In this document: positions 8,812-17,156 of the stretch, in pieces
Position numbering within the stretch: position 1 is the stretch's first letter
Layout of the letters: each line of letters opens with the position of its first letter
Assembly (NCBI GenBank): GCA_023246325.1
Contig: JAHFIO010000001.1
Span: 1 to 30,674, forward strand
Direction of reading: 5' to 3'
Length of the DNA stretch: 30,674 nt
From: Candidatus Uhrbacteria bacterium
GTDB lineage: Bacteria > Patescibacteriota > Patescibacteriia > 2-12-FULL-60-25
Notes under the pieces: generated by a model
Database searches by the model: none
The model's input: only the letters and a program-made list of their open reading frames with translations
Told to the model about the DNA's origin: nothing
Program-made: the position numbers and the translations under genes

Positions 8812-9270
8812 ATGTCTGAAATAACCTATGTAACTCCAGAAGGACTTGAAAAAATCAAGGCTGAATTAGATATACTAAAAAATAAAACTCGTCGCGAACT
8901 TGCAAATCGCATAGAATATGCGAAAGGTTTGGGTGATTTATCTGAAAATGCAGAATATCATGAAGCAAAGGATGCGCTTGGTATGGCTGAAGGGCGTATA
9001 CGTGAATTAGAAGAAATGTTGAAGAATATATCGGTAATAGAATCTTTAGCATCAGACATAATTCATATTGGTTCAACTTTTGATGCAGAGGCGAATGGTA
9101 AAAAACGCACGCTCAAAATTGTTGGTTCTAATGAAGCGGATCCTGTAGAAGGTCTTATTTCAAATGAATCACCATTAGGAAAAGCATTTCTAGGTCATAC
9201 GAAGAATGATATGGTTGAAGTGCAAACACCTGGTGGCAATTTACGCTATACAGTTATTGACATTCGCTAA
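8812..9270 (+). CDS. greA: Transcription elongation factor GreA
   Basis: This encodes 152 residues from ATG 8812. An N-terminal coiled coil carries the GLGDLSENAEYHEAKDAL segment, whose acidic tip residues stimulate transcript cleavage by RNA polymerase. A C-terminal FKBP-like domain ends with ESPLGKAFLGHTKNDMVEV. The start MSEITYVTPEGLEKIKAEL is the normal GreA N-terminus. An in-frame ATG at 8761 would add 17 residues (MMRVLNGARF...) not typical of the family, yet it sits 7 nt behind a TTGACA promoter, so a longer form is possible. No SD precedes either start. Confidence 0.95.
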   Translation: MSEITYVTPEGLEKIKAELDILKNKTRRELANRIEYAKGLGDLSENAEYHEAKDALGMAEGRIRELEEMLKNISVIESLASDIIHIGSTFDAEANGKKRTLKIVGSNEADPVEGLISNESPLGKAFLGHTKNDMVEVQTPGGNLRYTVIDIR

Positions 9271-9286
9271 TTAAATGTGTTAAGAA
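9257..9286 (+). promoter_or_regulatory. Candidate promoter of the methyltransferase gene
   Basis: TTGACA (9257-9262), lying within the greA 3' end, with TAAGAA (9281-9286) after 18 nt. This would give a leader of roughly 20 nt containing the AGGAGG SD at 9305-9310. Confidence 0.45.
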
Positions 9287-9314
9287 TATTCAGTTCATTC
9301 AAATAGGAGGAAAA

Positions 9315-10160
9315 ATGAAATCTGATACACATGCCCTTCAAGTTGCCGAGTTATACTCACACGGTGCTCATAAATATGGTGATTTTCATGGAGGATATCT
9401 GAATTTCGGATATTGGGATGATGGAAATGGCAATGTCATTCATGAATATACACAAGCTGCGCGTGAGCTTGTATTTCGTATTGGCATGCTCGCAGGTCTA
9501 AATGAAAGATCGTACGTTCTTGATGTGGCTTGTGGATATGGATCGCAGGATATTTATTTATATCATCTATTTGGTTGCCAAATAGATGCGCTTGATATTA
9601 CGCCACAGCATATTCAGGCTGCACGTGAACGTATACAAAAAAATACGTGTGAAAAATATCTGCGCGCGCACGAAGGAACGGCTACAAACTTGACACGTTT
9701 CGTAGATTCATCTTTCACGCATGTTCTTTGTATCGAAGGTGTTGTACATTTCAATACACGTGAACGATTTCTGCGAGAAGCATATCGGGTACTAAAAACG
9801 AATGGGGTATTAACTATGGCAGATTATTGCCTGAAACGCCCACCTAAAAATATTGCTGAAGAATTTCTTTTGAGTATTCTTACAAAAATTTGGCATATAC
9901 CGAAAATGAATTGTGTTGTACCAGAAGTGTATATTCAAAAATTGACACAAATCGGGTTTAATCAAATTCAGCTTGAATTGATTGGTGAAAAAACTATTCC
10001 AGGATACTGTTATGAAAACGAAAAACCTGAATGTCGCACTGCTTTACGTGCCATACGTGGAGTAAAAGGAGATTTTGGTGGTCGTATTATGGATAAAATG
10101 GTATTTATTGCGTTTCAAATGGGTCTCCTAGAATATATTCTCGTGCGTGCCGTGAAATAA
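9315..10160 (+). CDS. SAM-dependent methyltransferase (UbiE/tocopherol/small-molecule type)
   Basis: This encodes 281 residues with a Rossmann-type class I methyltransferase fold. The N-terminal YLNFGYWDDG segment resembles cyclopropane-synthase and tocopherol methyltransferase relatives. Motif I is LDVACGYGSQDIYL near residue 73, DALDITPQHIQAAR follows as the acidic-loop motif, and the region from about 118 to 160 ends in YRVLKTNGVLTMADY. The substrate is unknown, likely a small molecule or lipid. It has a textbook SD (AGGAGG, 4 nt from ATG), its own terminator and a candidate promoter, so it is an independent unit between greA and lysS. That contrasts with the leaderless neighbours and could reflect horizontal acquisition, which is an inference. 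Confidence 0.88.
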   Translation: MKSDTHALQVAELYSHGAHKYGDFHGGYLNFGYWDDGNGNVIHEYTQAARELVFRIGMLAGLNERSYVLDVACGYGSQDIYLYHLFGCQIDALDITPQHIQAARERIQKNTCEKYLRAHEGTATNLTRFVDSSFTHVLCIEGVVHFNTRERFLREAYRVLKTNGVLTMADYCLKRPPKNIAEEFLLSILTKIWHIPKMNCVVPEVYIQKLTQIGFNQIQLELIGEKTIPGYCYENEKPECRTALRAIRGVKGDFGGRIMDKMVFIAFQMGLLEYILVRAVK

Positions 10161-10174
10161 CACGGCTTTTTTTT
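10149..10174 (+). terminator. Rho-independent terminator after the methyltransferase gene
   Basis: Stem GCCGTG (10149-10154) pairs with CACGGC (10161-10166), followed by T8. The gene's stop codon lies in the loop. Confidence 0.92.
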
Positions 10175-10184
10175 ATCCACAGGT

Positions 10185-10213
10185 TTGACTGCAAAATGCC
10201 CGCTCGGTATCTT
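10185..10213 (+). promoter_or_regulatory. lysS promoter producing a leaderless mRNA
   Basis: TTGACT (10185-10190), exactly 17 nt, TATCTT (10208-10213), then 6 nt to ATG 10220. An earlier in-frame ATG at 10196 sits inside the promoter spacer and would not be transcribed from it. Confidence 0.78.
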
Positions 10214-10219
10214 GCACAT

Positions 10220-11713
10220 ATGCATGAAACAAAATTGAATCCTCTTGAAGAAGCGCATATACGAAACGAAAAACTTCAAAGTCTTATTGATGCGGGCATT
10301 GCTACGTATCCTGCCGCATCTCATCGAACATGCATGGTTGTAGATGCACGCACACATTTTGATGCGTGGACCGTGGAATTAAAAACTATCACACTTTGTG
10401 GACGCATTCTTACAATTCGTATCCATGGCGGATTGATATTTTTTAATGTGCAGGATGCGAGTGGGGCAATGCAAGGTTTATTAAAATTAGATACAATTGG
10501 TGAAGAACAATTTAATGTATTTCAAAATAAACTTGATCCTGCCGATTTTGTGCAAATCACTGGAACGCTTTTTATCACAAATCGCGGCGAACAAACCTTG
10601 CTTGTGTCCGAATGGACCTTGCTGGCAAAAGCATTGTTGCCACTACCAGATAAATTTCATGGTTTAAAAGATATTGAAACACGTTTCCGACAAAGAGAAT
10701 TGGATTTAATTTCAAATCCTGACGTAAAAATAATTTTTAAAAAACGATCACGTATTATTCGTGCACTTAGGGCGGCACTTGACGCAGAGGGTTTTGAAGA
10801 AGTTGAAACACCTATGCTGCAAACAATTCCGGGCGGCACTTCAGCAAAACCATTTCTTACACATCATAATGCACTTGATATTGATATATATTTACGTATA
10901 GCACCAGAATTATTTTTAAAAAGATTAATTGTAGGAGGATTTGAAAAAATTTATGAACTTGGAAGAATTTTTCGAAATGAAGGTATTGATTGGTCACATA
11001 ATCCAGAATTTACCGAATTAGAATTTTATTGGGCATACCAAGAATATCGGGGTCTCATGGTTTTTACGGAGCAGTTACTACAGAAAGTAATTCAAGATGT
11101 GAATGGGTCATTACACGTTACGTATAATGGCGATATTATCGATTTTACAGGGCCATGGCCTATAAAAAAATTTCGTGACGCTATACAAGAAAAAGTTTGT
11201 TTCGACATAGCGGGTATTGAACGCGAAAAATTAATTGGAGAAATGAAAAAATTGAAAATCGATTGTGACTATGTAGGCGCATCAATGGGAAAATTATTTG
11301 ATGAATTATATAAAGAAGTAGTACGTAAGCCACAAGTACAACCGCTGTTTATTATTGATTATCCGATTGAAATGGAACCTCTTGCTAAACGTTGTGACGA
11401 TGATCCACGTTTTGTTCAACGTTTTCAATTATTAGTTGGTGGAGGCATTGAACTCTGCAAAGCATATTCAGAATTAAATGACCCTATTGATCAATTGCAT
11501 CGTTTCGAAGAACAGCAGGCTTTACGAGAAAAAGGGGATGATGAAGCGCAAATGATAGATGCACAATTCATCGCTGCACTTAAACACGGACTTCCCCCAA
11601 CGGCAGGATTAGGCATGGGAATTGATCGTTTTGTGATGTTACTTACCGACGCTTCAAGTTTAAAGGAAGTTATACTTTTCCCCACCATGCGCCCACAAAA
11701 CCCAGAAATATGA
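10220..11713 (+). CDS. lysS: Lysyl-tRNA synthetase, class II
   Basis: This encodes 497 residues. An N-terminal OB-fold anticodon-binding domain (around the GRILTIRIHGGLIFFNVQD segment) is followed by the class II catalytic core. Motif 2 contains FRNEGIDWSHNPEFTELEFY, and motif 3 contains GLGMGIDRFVMLL followed by LFPTMRPQ. The GGGIELCKAYSELNDP segment fits the lysine pocket region of class II LysRS. I start it at ATG 10220, because the alternative ATG at 10196 lies between the -35 and -10 of the obvious promoter. Translation would begin at or within a base of the transcript end. The next gene follows after 25 nt with no clear terminator. Confidence 0.96.
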   Translation: MHETKLNPLEEAHIRNEKLQSLIDAGIATYPAASHRTCMVVDARTHFDAWTVELKTITLCGRILTIRIHGGLIFFNVQDASGAMQGLLKLDTIGEEQFNVFQNKLDPADFVQITGTLFITNRGEQTLLVSEWTLLAKALLPLPDKFHGLKDIETRFRQRELDLISNPDVKIIFKKRSRIIRALRAALDAEGFEEVETPMLQTIPGGTSAKPFLTHHNALDIDIYLRIAPELFLKRLIVGGFEKIYELGRIFRNEGIDWSHNPEFTELEFYWAYQEYRGLMVFTEQLLQKVIQDVNGSLHVTYNGDIIDFTGPWPIKKFRDAIQEKVCFDIAGIEREKLIGEMKKLKIDCDYVGASMGKLFDELYKEVVRKPQVQPLFIIDYPIEMEPLAKRCDDDPRFVQRFQLLVGGGIELCKAYSELNDPIDQLHRFEEQQALREKGDDEAQMIDAQFIAALKHGLPPTAGLGMGIDRFVMLLTDASSLKEVILFPTMRPQNPEI

Positions 11714-11738
11714 TACTATTACCCTGTAGGCTGACTAT

Positions 11739-12194
11739 ATGAAAAAAATCGTCATGTGCTTTGGTACATTTGACCGCATACATGCAGGTCATGAGGATTA
11801 TTTTCGACAAGCGAAAGAACTTGGAGATGAAGTTATCGTTGCTGTTTTTCGTGATGCAACCGTTGTTGAGATAAAAGGTGACTTGCCAATGAATAATGAA
11901 GGGGAGAGAGTTCGAAAATTAAATGAACATCCAATGGTTGATGAGGCGCGTCTAGATTATGCAAGTGATAAATACAGGATTATAGAAGAATGCAAACCTG
12001 ATATTATTTGTTTAGGTTTTGATCAAGAAGCTTTTTCAGATAATATTGACGCAGAATTATCAAGGCGTGGTATATCTTGTAATGTTATAAGATGCCAAAT
12101 GTATATTCCAGAAGCAACAAAAACGGGTAGAGATATGTACGATGATTCTTCATTCACTGAAGCGGAATATGAAGAAAAAGGTTTACCTATGTAG
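11739..12194 (+). CDS. Cytidylyltransferase-like nucleotidyltransferase (RibL/TagD type)
   Basis: This encodes 151 residues of a single-domain HxGH nucleotidyltransferase. The N-terminus MKKIVMCFGTFDRIHAGHEDY carries the HxGH nucleotide-binding motif. AKELGDEVIVAVFRD follows, and ERVRKLNEHPMVDEA takes the place of the usual second binding motif. Archaeal FAD synthetase (RibL) and glycerol-3-phosphate cytidylyltransferases (TagD) share this layout, so the substrate cannot be decided from sequence. The acidic C-terminal 25 residues (DDSSFTEAEYEEKG) look flexible. A weak SD-like GTAGG (11726-11730) lies 8 nt before the ATG. It sits between lysS and serS. Confidence 0.82.
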   Translation: MKKIVMCFGTFDRIHAGHEDYFRQAKELGDEVIVAVFRDATVVEIKGDLPMNNEGERVRKLNEHPMVDEARLDYASDKYRIIEECKPDIICLGFDQEAFSDNIDAELSRRGISCNVIRCQMYIPEATKTGRDMYDDSSFTEAEYEEKGLPM

Positions 12195-12200
12195 GGAGCG

Positions 12201-12229
12201 TTGCATGTATAGGAATACTATTGTATACA
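12201..12229 (+). promoter_or_regulatory. serS operon promoter, leaderless
   Basis: TTGCAT (12201-12206), 17-nt spacer, TATACA (12224-12229), then 7 nt to the serS ATG at 12237. Confidence 0.68.
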
Positions 12230-12236
12230 TATATAT

Positions 12237-13505
12237 ATGTTAGATCCAAAATACATTAGAGAACATATTGAAGAGGTACGAATGAATTGTAAGCGTAGAA
12301 ATGTACGTATTGATATTGATACATATATTGAATTAGATAAAAAACATTTGGCAATGATTCATATTGTAGAATCTATACGCGCCGAAAGAAATGCTGTTGC
12401 AGCAAAAATGCAAAACGCGAATCCTGACGAACGTGCGGTTTTTATTGCGCAAGGAAAAGAATTAAAAGAATCCCTTGCTTCTCAAGAAAATGAATTGGTT
12501 GCATGTGCAGTAGAGTGGAAAAATCTATTATTACAATTTCCAAACTTAACTCATCCGGATGTACCAGAAGGAAAAACCGATGATGAGAATACGGAGCTTC
12601 GTATTGTTGGAGAAATTAAAAAATTATCACAACCATTAGATCATATAGCTCTTTGTCAAAAATATGACCTAGTTGATTTTGAACGTGCAACAAAAGTTAC
12701 AGGTTCAAAATTTTATTTTTTAAAAGGAAAACTTGCACGTTTAGAACAAGCGCTTATTTCATACACATTAGATTTGCTTGAACCGGAGGGGTATTTGGCA
12801 ATCACAACACCCGATATAGCTAAAGATGATATTCTTGTAGGCGCAGGTTTCCAGCCACGTGGTCCAGAAACGCAAATTTATTCCATTGAAAATTCTGATA
12901 TTTCATTAATAGGTACATCTGAAATTACTTTAGGTGGATATCATAAGGATGAAACTTTTTCTTGTGCTACACTTCCAATAAAATACGCAGGAATATCACA
13001 TTGCTACCGTACGGAAGCTGGTAGTTATGGAAGAGAATCATACGGACTATATCGCGTGCATCAGTTTTCAAAAGTAGAAATGTTTATTGTGTGTACACCT
13101 GAACAAAGTGAAGCAATGCATTTAGAACTCCTACGATTGGAAGAACGAGTTTTTCAGCAGCTTGAAATTCCATATCGTGTTGTTGATATTTGTTCAGGTG
13201 ATTTGGGAGGACCTGCATATCGTAAATATGATTTAGAAGCATGGATGTGGGGAAGAAATATGGGTAAAGGAGGATGGGGTGAAATCACCTCTACTTCAAA
13301 TTGCACGGATTTTCAAGCGCGTCGCTTGAATATACGAGTTAAGGGAGATGATGGCGTATCACATTTTGTGCATACACTAAATGGTACGGCAATTTCGCTT
13401 GCACGTGCTTTGATAGCCATTTTAGAAAATCATCAACAAGAAGATGGGTCGATTCTTATACCACAAGTTTTAGTGCCGTACTGCGGTTTCAAGAAAATTG
13501 GATAA
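12237..13505 (+). CDS. serS: Seryl-tRNA synthetase
   Basis: This encodes 422 residues, normal for bacterial SerRS. The N-terminal helical arm (about residues 25-100), which contacts tRNA-Ser, is followed by the class II core. Motif 2 reads YRTEAGSYGRESYGLYRVHQF, close to the usual RxEAGSAGRDTRGLxRxHQF, with Tyr replacing the Thr-Arg part. Motif 3 has NGTAISLARALIAILENHQ and ends with VLVPYCG. The SNCTDFQARR segment is typical. It heads an operon with alr, ddl and ftsQ. There is no SD, and the -10 box lies 7 nt from ATG. Confidence 0.96.
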   Translation: MLDPKYIREHIEEVRMNCKRRNVRIDIDTYIELDKKHLAMIHIVESIRAERNAVAAKMQNANPDERAVFIAQGKELKESLASQENELVACAVEWKNLLLQFPNLTHPDVPEGKTDDENTELRIVGEIKKLSQPLDHIALCQKYDLVDFERATKVTGSKFYFLKGKLARLEQALISYTLDLLEPEGYLAITTPDIAKDDILVGAGFQPRGPETQIYSIENSDISLIGTSEITLGGYHKDETFSCATLPIKYAGISHCYRTEAGSYGRESYGLYRVHQFSKVEMFIVCTPEQSEAMHLELLRLEERVFQQLEIPYRVVDICSGDLGGPAYRKYDLEAWMWGRNMGKGGWGEITSTSNCTDFQARRLNIRVKGDDGVSHFVHTLNGTAISLARALIAILENHQQEDGSILIPQVLVPYCGFKKIG

Positions 13506-13509
13506 GAAC

Positions 13510-14601
13510 ATGTCATATCCAAAAAAAGCAAAAACTTGGGTAGAGATATCGCGCTCTGCGCTCATTTCTAATATACGTATTTTACAAAAGAAAATAGGGG
13601 ATTGTACGTTTATGGCAGTTGTTAAATCTAATGCATATGGTCATGGTTTAATTGAAATTGCAAAAATAGTAGATAGGGCCGGTATACCTTGGTTTGGAGT
13701 AGATAATGTAGACGAGGGTATAGCTTTGCGTCGCGCGGGTATTCAAAAAAAAATTTTAGTACTCGGATATACTCCGAACAATAGACTAAATGATTGTATA
13801 CAAAATGGCATATCTTTTGTTGTGTACAATATGAAGACCATACGAAAATTAAAATCTATCAAAACAACAAAAAAAATATTCGTTCATATACCTATTGAAA
13901 CTGGCACAACGCGACAAGGTGTTGAAGGTGATGAATTACATGCGCTTGTGCAAGAAATTAAAAAAAATCCAAAAATAGTTATCGAAGGGGTTTCAACACA
14001 TTATGCGAACATTGAAGATACACATGATACTGCATATGCCACTCAACAGCTAAAGCGATATCAAAATGCTCTTCAACAACTGAAGAGTCAGGGTATAAAT
14101 CCTATATGGAAACATACAGCGGCTAGCGCTGCTGCAATTTTATTTCCTGAAACTTTATTTGATATGGCGCGAATAGGAATAGCTTTATATGGATTACGCT
14201 CATCAGAGCGTATTCAATTACCGTTAAAACGAGTTTTGACATGGAAAACAATCATAGCTCAAATTAAAGATGTAAAAAAAAATACACCGGTCAGTTATGG
14301 ATTAACCGAGCGCGTATTACGGGATTCGCGCATAGCCGTAATTCCCATTGGATATTGGGACGGATTTGATAGAAAATTATCTAGTAAAGCATATGTCTCG
14401 ATTCACGGAAAGCCATGTAAAATCATTGGACGTGTCTGTATGAATATGTGCATGGTTGATATAACGAATGTCCCACGTGCACGTGTAGATGATGTAGTCA
14501 TTTTACCAACAGCAGATGAAATGGCGCATATCGTACAAACAATTAATTACGAGATAGTAACGAGAATCAATCCGCTTATACAAAAAATTATTGTACCTTA
14601 A
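13510..14601 (+). CDS. alr: Alanine racemase
   Basis: This encodes 363 residues of a PLP-dependent alanine racemase that makes D-Ala for peptidoglycan. The PLP lysine is K39 in VVKSNAYGHG. The second-domain SYGLTERV segment is consistent with the catalytic Tyr region, and GRVCMNMCMVDIT is the conserved C-terminal-domain signature. I start at ATG 13510, 4 nt past the serS stop. A TTG at 13498 that overlaps serS is the alternative. It is followed after one base by ddl, so both D-Ala steps are coupled. Confidence 0.95.
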   Translation: MSYPKKAKTWVEISRSALISNIRILQKKIGDCTFMAVVKSNAYGHGLIEIAKIVDRAGIPWFGVDNVDEGIALRRAGIQKKILVLGYTPNNRLNDCIQNGISFVVYNMKTIRKLKSIKTTKKIFVHIPIETGTTRQGVEGDELHALVQEIKKNPKIVIEGVSTHYANIEDTHDTAYATQQLKRYQNALQQLKSQGINPIWKHTAASAAAILFPETLFDMARIGIALYGLRSSERIQLPLKRVLTWKTIIAQIKDVKKNTPVSYGLTERVLRDSRIAVIPIGYWDGFDRKLSSKAYVSIHGKPCKIIGRVCMNMCMVDITNVPRARVDDVVILPTADEMAHIVQTINYEIVTRINPLIQKIIVP

Positions 14602-14602
14602 T

Positions 14603-15505
14603 ATGCATATTGTACTTTTGTGTGGTGGCACATCTTCAGAAAGAGATATTTCATTACGTTCAGGAAAAAATATAGCCCTTGCTTTACGAAAAGCTGGATA
14701 TGCTGTTGATGTACTTGATCCTGCAACAGATATTTCTCGATTAATTAAAAATAAAAACAAGTATACTGTTGCATTTTTAGCTTTACATGGTGTGGGTGGA
14801 GAGGATGGAAGCATGCAGGGATTACTTGAATCTATACATCTTCCCTATACAGGCTCTGGTATTTTAGCGTCAGCATTAGCAATGAATAAAGAATATGCAA
14901 AAAAAATATTCAGAGCGACACATCTTATAACCCCACCAAGCTATGAAAAACCAACGAATGCAGAAATGAAGAACGGCCTTGTCATAAAACCAGTGTCGGC
15001 AGGATCAAGTATTGGTGTACAAATAGTTTCACGAAGAAAAGATTTAACAGTGGCGATACAAAAAGCAAAAAAATCTGATATATATAAAAAATATATTATT
15101 GAAAAACAAATTCATGGAAGAGAACTAACCGTTGCCGTGCTTGGTAATACGCATCCTGTCGCACTTCCTGTGATAGAAATTAAATCTAAAAATACTTTTT
15201 TTGATTTAGCATCTAAATATGACCCAGCATTATGCGATGAAATATGTCCTGCGCATATACCAAAAAAAATTACGAAGCATGTACAAGAATTAGCCTGTCG
15301 TGCTCATAGAGCATTGGGATGCCGTGGATTTTCACGAACAGATATTATGTGGGAAACAAAAACAAATAGTGCATACATTCTAGAAACAAATACTTTGCCC
15401 GGTATGACGGAGGCATCTCTTATGCCTAAAGCAGCAAAAGCTGCTGGGTATACCTTTATTCAACTTATTGAAAAAATGATTGATCTTGCATGCGAACCTG
15501 TATGA
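14603..15505 (+). CDS. ddl: D-alanine--D-alanine ligase
   Basis: This encodes 300 residues of an ATP-grasp ligase that makes D-Ala-D-Ala. The N-terminus has LLCGGTSSERDISLRSG and an ALHGVGGEDGSMQGLLE segment. The grasp motifs include KPVSAGSSIGVQIV, then EKQIHGRELTVAVLG and the Mg-binding ETNTLPGMTEASLMPKAA. The ATG at 14603 follows the alr stop as TAA-T-ATG. The TTG at 14591 is rejected because the protein naturally begins at MHIVLLCGG. Its stop overlaps the ftsQ start as ATGA. Confidence 0.96.
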   Translation: MHIVLLCGGTSSERDISLRSGKNIALALRKAGYAVDVLDPATDISRLIKNKNKYTVAFLALHGVGGEDGSMQGLLESIHLPYTGSGILASALAMNKEYAKKIFRATHLITPPSYEKPTNAEMKNGLVIKPVSAGSSIGVQIVSRRKDLTVAIQKAKKSDIYKKYIIEKQIHGRELTVAVLGNTHPVALPVIEIKSKNTFFDLASKYDPALCDEICPAHIPKKITKHVQELACRAHRALGCRGFSRTDIMWETKTNSAYILETNTLPGMTEASLMPKAAKAAGYTFIQLIEKMIDLACEPV

Positions 15506-16341
15506 TACAAGATATAAAAAAATATGCTGGAAGTTTACGTCCTCAAGAACGAATACAAAAAAAAAGTTTTTGGATAGGTGGTGTTATTTTTATTCTAGCT
15601 ATAAGCACATCCTGTCTTTGGTTTATTTTTGTATCTGGATTTTTTCGAATTACACAAATAGAAGTAAGCGGGATTTCTACAGAAAATAGGGGAGAAGTAG
15701 AGGACGCTGTATTTGCAACACTCGACACAAGCTCGTGGAAACCATGGGATAAAAGAAATATTTTTTATGCGCATACAGATCAACTTGCGGATAGCATTAC
15801 AGAAAATATTTTTGCAGAAAAAGTATCGGTAGTAAAAGTATACCCTAATATTTTACGACTCGTAATAGTTCCGCGTCAAAGACGGGTAGTAATAGTAAGC
15901 AAGGGCCAACAATTATTAGTTGACACTCGCGGAATCGTATCTGAAGAGGCTGATGAAAGAACGGGTGCGTATATTGCAGGATTATTAACACAAAAATTTT
16001 TTGCTGATGCTGCACATGTGCCAGTACTTATAACTGAACTGCCTGAATCAGTTGCAAGTGGGTATCAAGTGACGGATACAGATCATGTGAAGCGGTGGAT
16101 TTTAATATATAAGACCTTGGTTGATAGTCGTATGCAATTTCGTTATATGGCTATGGACACCTTAAATTCCCGTTTAGCGCGTTTAAAAGCTTTGGATGGA
16201 ACGGATATTCTCATTGATATAGAACTACCACTTGAACCACAAATAGACACGTATGCAAAATTTTTTCAAAATAAAACAAAAGACGTTTTCATAAAAGAAT
16301 ACGTGGACGTTCGTGTTCCAGGTAAAATTTTTGTAAAGTAA
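15502..16341 (+). CDS. ftsQ: FtsQ-like cell division protein with POTRA domain
   Basis: This encodes 279 residues. A short basic cytoplasmic tail (RPQERIQKKSF) is followed by one membrane helix (about 24-47) and then a POTRA-like domain beginning FRITQIEVSGIS. The FtsQ/DivIB pattern continues with NIFYAHTDQLADSI, VYPNILRLVIVPRQRRVVI and LLVDTRGIV. It recruits the FtsB-FtsL complex at the septum. I take ATG 15502, which overlaps the ddl stop by 4 nt, though an ATG at 15490 is also in frame. Linkage to serS-alr-ddl is consistent with a wall and division operon. No FtsA or FtsZ follows. Confidence 0.84.
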   Translation: MIQDIKKYAGSLRPQERIQKKSFWIGGVIFILAISTSCLWFIFVSGFFRITQIEVSGISTENRGEVEDAVFATLDTSSWKPWDKRNIFYAHTDQLADSITENIFAEKVSVVKVYPNILRLVIVPRQRRVVIVSKGQQLLVDTRGIVSEEADERTGAYIAGLLTQKFFADAAHVPVLITELPESVASGYQVTDTDHVKRWILIYKTLVDSRMQFRYMAMDTLNSRLARLKALDGTDILIDIELPLEPQIDTYAKFFQNKTKDVFIKEYVDVRVPGKIFVK

Positions 16342-16438
16342 ATACTATATGTGACGTATAAGGTATATTGTACGACACTACAGTTATATCAGTACACTCA
16401 AGCTCATTCGCAAAACCCTATACCCTACTCCAAACATT

Positions 16439-16467
16439 TTGTTCTTTTTATACGCATATGCTATTTT
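16439..16467 (+). promoter_or_regulatory. Promoter of the first small lipoprotein
   Basis: TTGTTC (16439-16444), 17-nt spacer, TATTTT (16462-16467). Transcription would start near 16474, giving about 25 nt of leader that contains the SD GGAG (16489-16492), 6 nt before ATG 16499. The rest of the 157-nt gap after ftsQ shows nothing else I recognise. Confidence 0.55.
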
Positions 16468-16498
16468 ATATTTACGTTCTTTTACAATGGAGTTTACA

Positions 16499-16810
16499 AT
16501 GAGAAAACTTTCAGCAGATGCTAAAGAATTTTTTCGCTACCTTTTGTATACACTCGTGCTTTGTGCATTTGTTGCCATGGTTTTTAGCCTTCTGTCAGGA
16601 TGCGGTGATGATCCAAATCCCGGCTCTTTGATTGATAACTCATATCCAACTCCCGGGGCTATTACCCTACCCATCAAGGACAATCCCGGGCATCATTCAT
16701 ATCTTGGTACAGCAGATAAAGCGTGCGCTTCCGCTGTGTGTAACGATCCAACACAGGGATCTCGAAATGTCAGCAATCCTGCCGAAATCACACTAAAATC
16801 ACAGAAATAA
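16499..16810 (+). CDS. Small lipoprotein with C-x2-AVCN-[DE] motif (copy 1)
   Basis: This encodes 103 residues that I do not recognise. A positively charged, somewhat long N-terminus and a hydrophobic segment (about 14-32) end in a lipobox, LLSGC, with Cys35 as the lipidated residue. The mature part is Pro/Gly/Asn-rich and carries CASAVCND. The neighbouring lipoprotein has the closely matching CENAVCNE, so the two are probably divergent paralogues. ATG 16499 is chosen for its SD (GGAG at 6 nt). An upstream ATG at 16487 is less likely. The gene has its own terminator. Confidence 0.68.
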   Translation: MRKLSADAKEFFRYLLYTLVLCAFVAMVFSLLSGCGDDPNPGSLIDNSYPTPGAITLPIKDNPGHHSYLGTADKACASAVCNDPTQGSRNVSNPAEITLKSQK

Positions 16811-16814
16811 CGTA

Positions 16815-16838
16815 AACCAGACATAAGTCGGGTTTTTT
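16815..16838 (+). terminator. Terminator after lipoprotein copy 1
   Basis: AACCAGA (16815-16821) pairs with TCGGGTT (16828-16834) with one mismatch, and T-rich sequence follows to 16838. It abuts the next promoter. Confidence 0.75.
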
Positions 16839-16839
16839 C

Positions 16840-16868
16840 TTGACATTTTAACGTATTTCAGGTATGAA
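16840..16868 (+). promoter_or_regulatory. Promoter of the second small lipoprotein
   Basis: Consensus TTGACA (16840-16845), 17-nt spacer, TATGAA (16863-16868). This leaves about 18 nt of leader with AAAGGA (16878-16883) as SD, 9 nt before ATG 16893. Confidence 0.75.
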
Positions 16869-16892
16869 TATTAAACGAAAGGATACGATTCA

Positions 16893-17156
16893 ATGCGTAA
16901 CAACATGCTACCCCTCTTGCTCTCCCTCGTTCTTCTCCCCTCCTGTATGCAGGATGTGGAGCCCCAAAAACCACCAGTGGCTATTGATGAGCCAAGTGCT
17001 GGTTCAAATACACCTCCAAACGGTGTCTACACGGGTCCAAATCCCACGAGTGGGAGCAGTGACCACTGTGAAAATGCCGTGTGCAATGAGTTTTCTATGG
17101 AAAATCTCTTTACTATTCAACCCGTCGACATCCCCCTTCCTGCTGAAGAGCAATAG
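16893..17156 (+). CDS. Small lipoprotein with C-x2-AVCN-[DE] motif (copy 2)
   Basis: This encodes 87 residues of unrecognised family. A short hydrophobic signal (residues 5-17) ends in LPSC, with Cys18 as the lipidation site. The mature chain is Pro/Asn/Gly/Ser-rich and probably disordered up to CENAVCNE near residue 59. The C-terminal part is hydrophobic and Pro-rich. It lies 82 nt after copy 1 but has a separate promoter, SD and terminator, so the two are tandem single-gene units and could be expressed differently. The two conserved Cys four residues apart could form a disulfide or bind metal, which is speculation. Confidence 0.7.
   Translation: MRNNMLPLLLSLVLLPSCMQDVEPQKPPVAIDEPSAGSNTPPNGVYTGPNPTSGSSDHCENAVCNEFSMENLFTIQPVDIPLPAEEQ

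Noticed and set aside
10196..10219. ATG 10196 as lysS start
   Set aside because: It lies between the -35 and -10 boxes of the lysS promoter, so that promoter could not transcribe it.
12225..12237. ATATAT run before serS as a microsatellite
   Set aside because: It is only a few units long and is explained as part of the promoter and start region.
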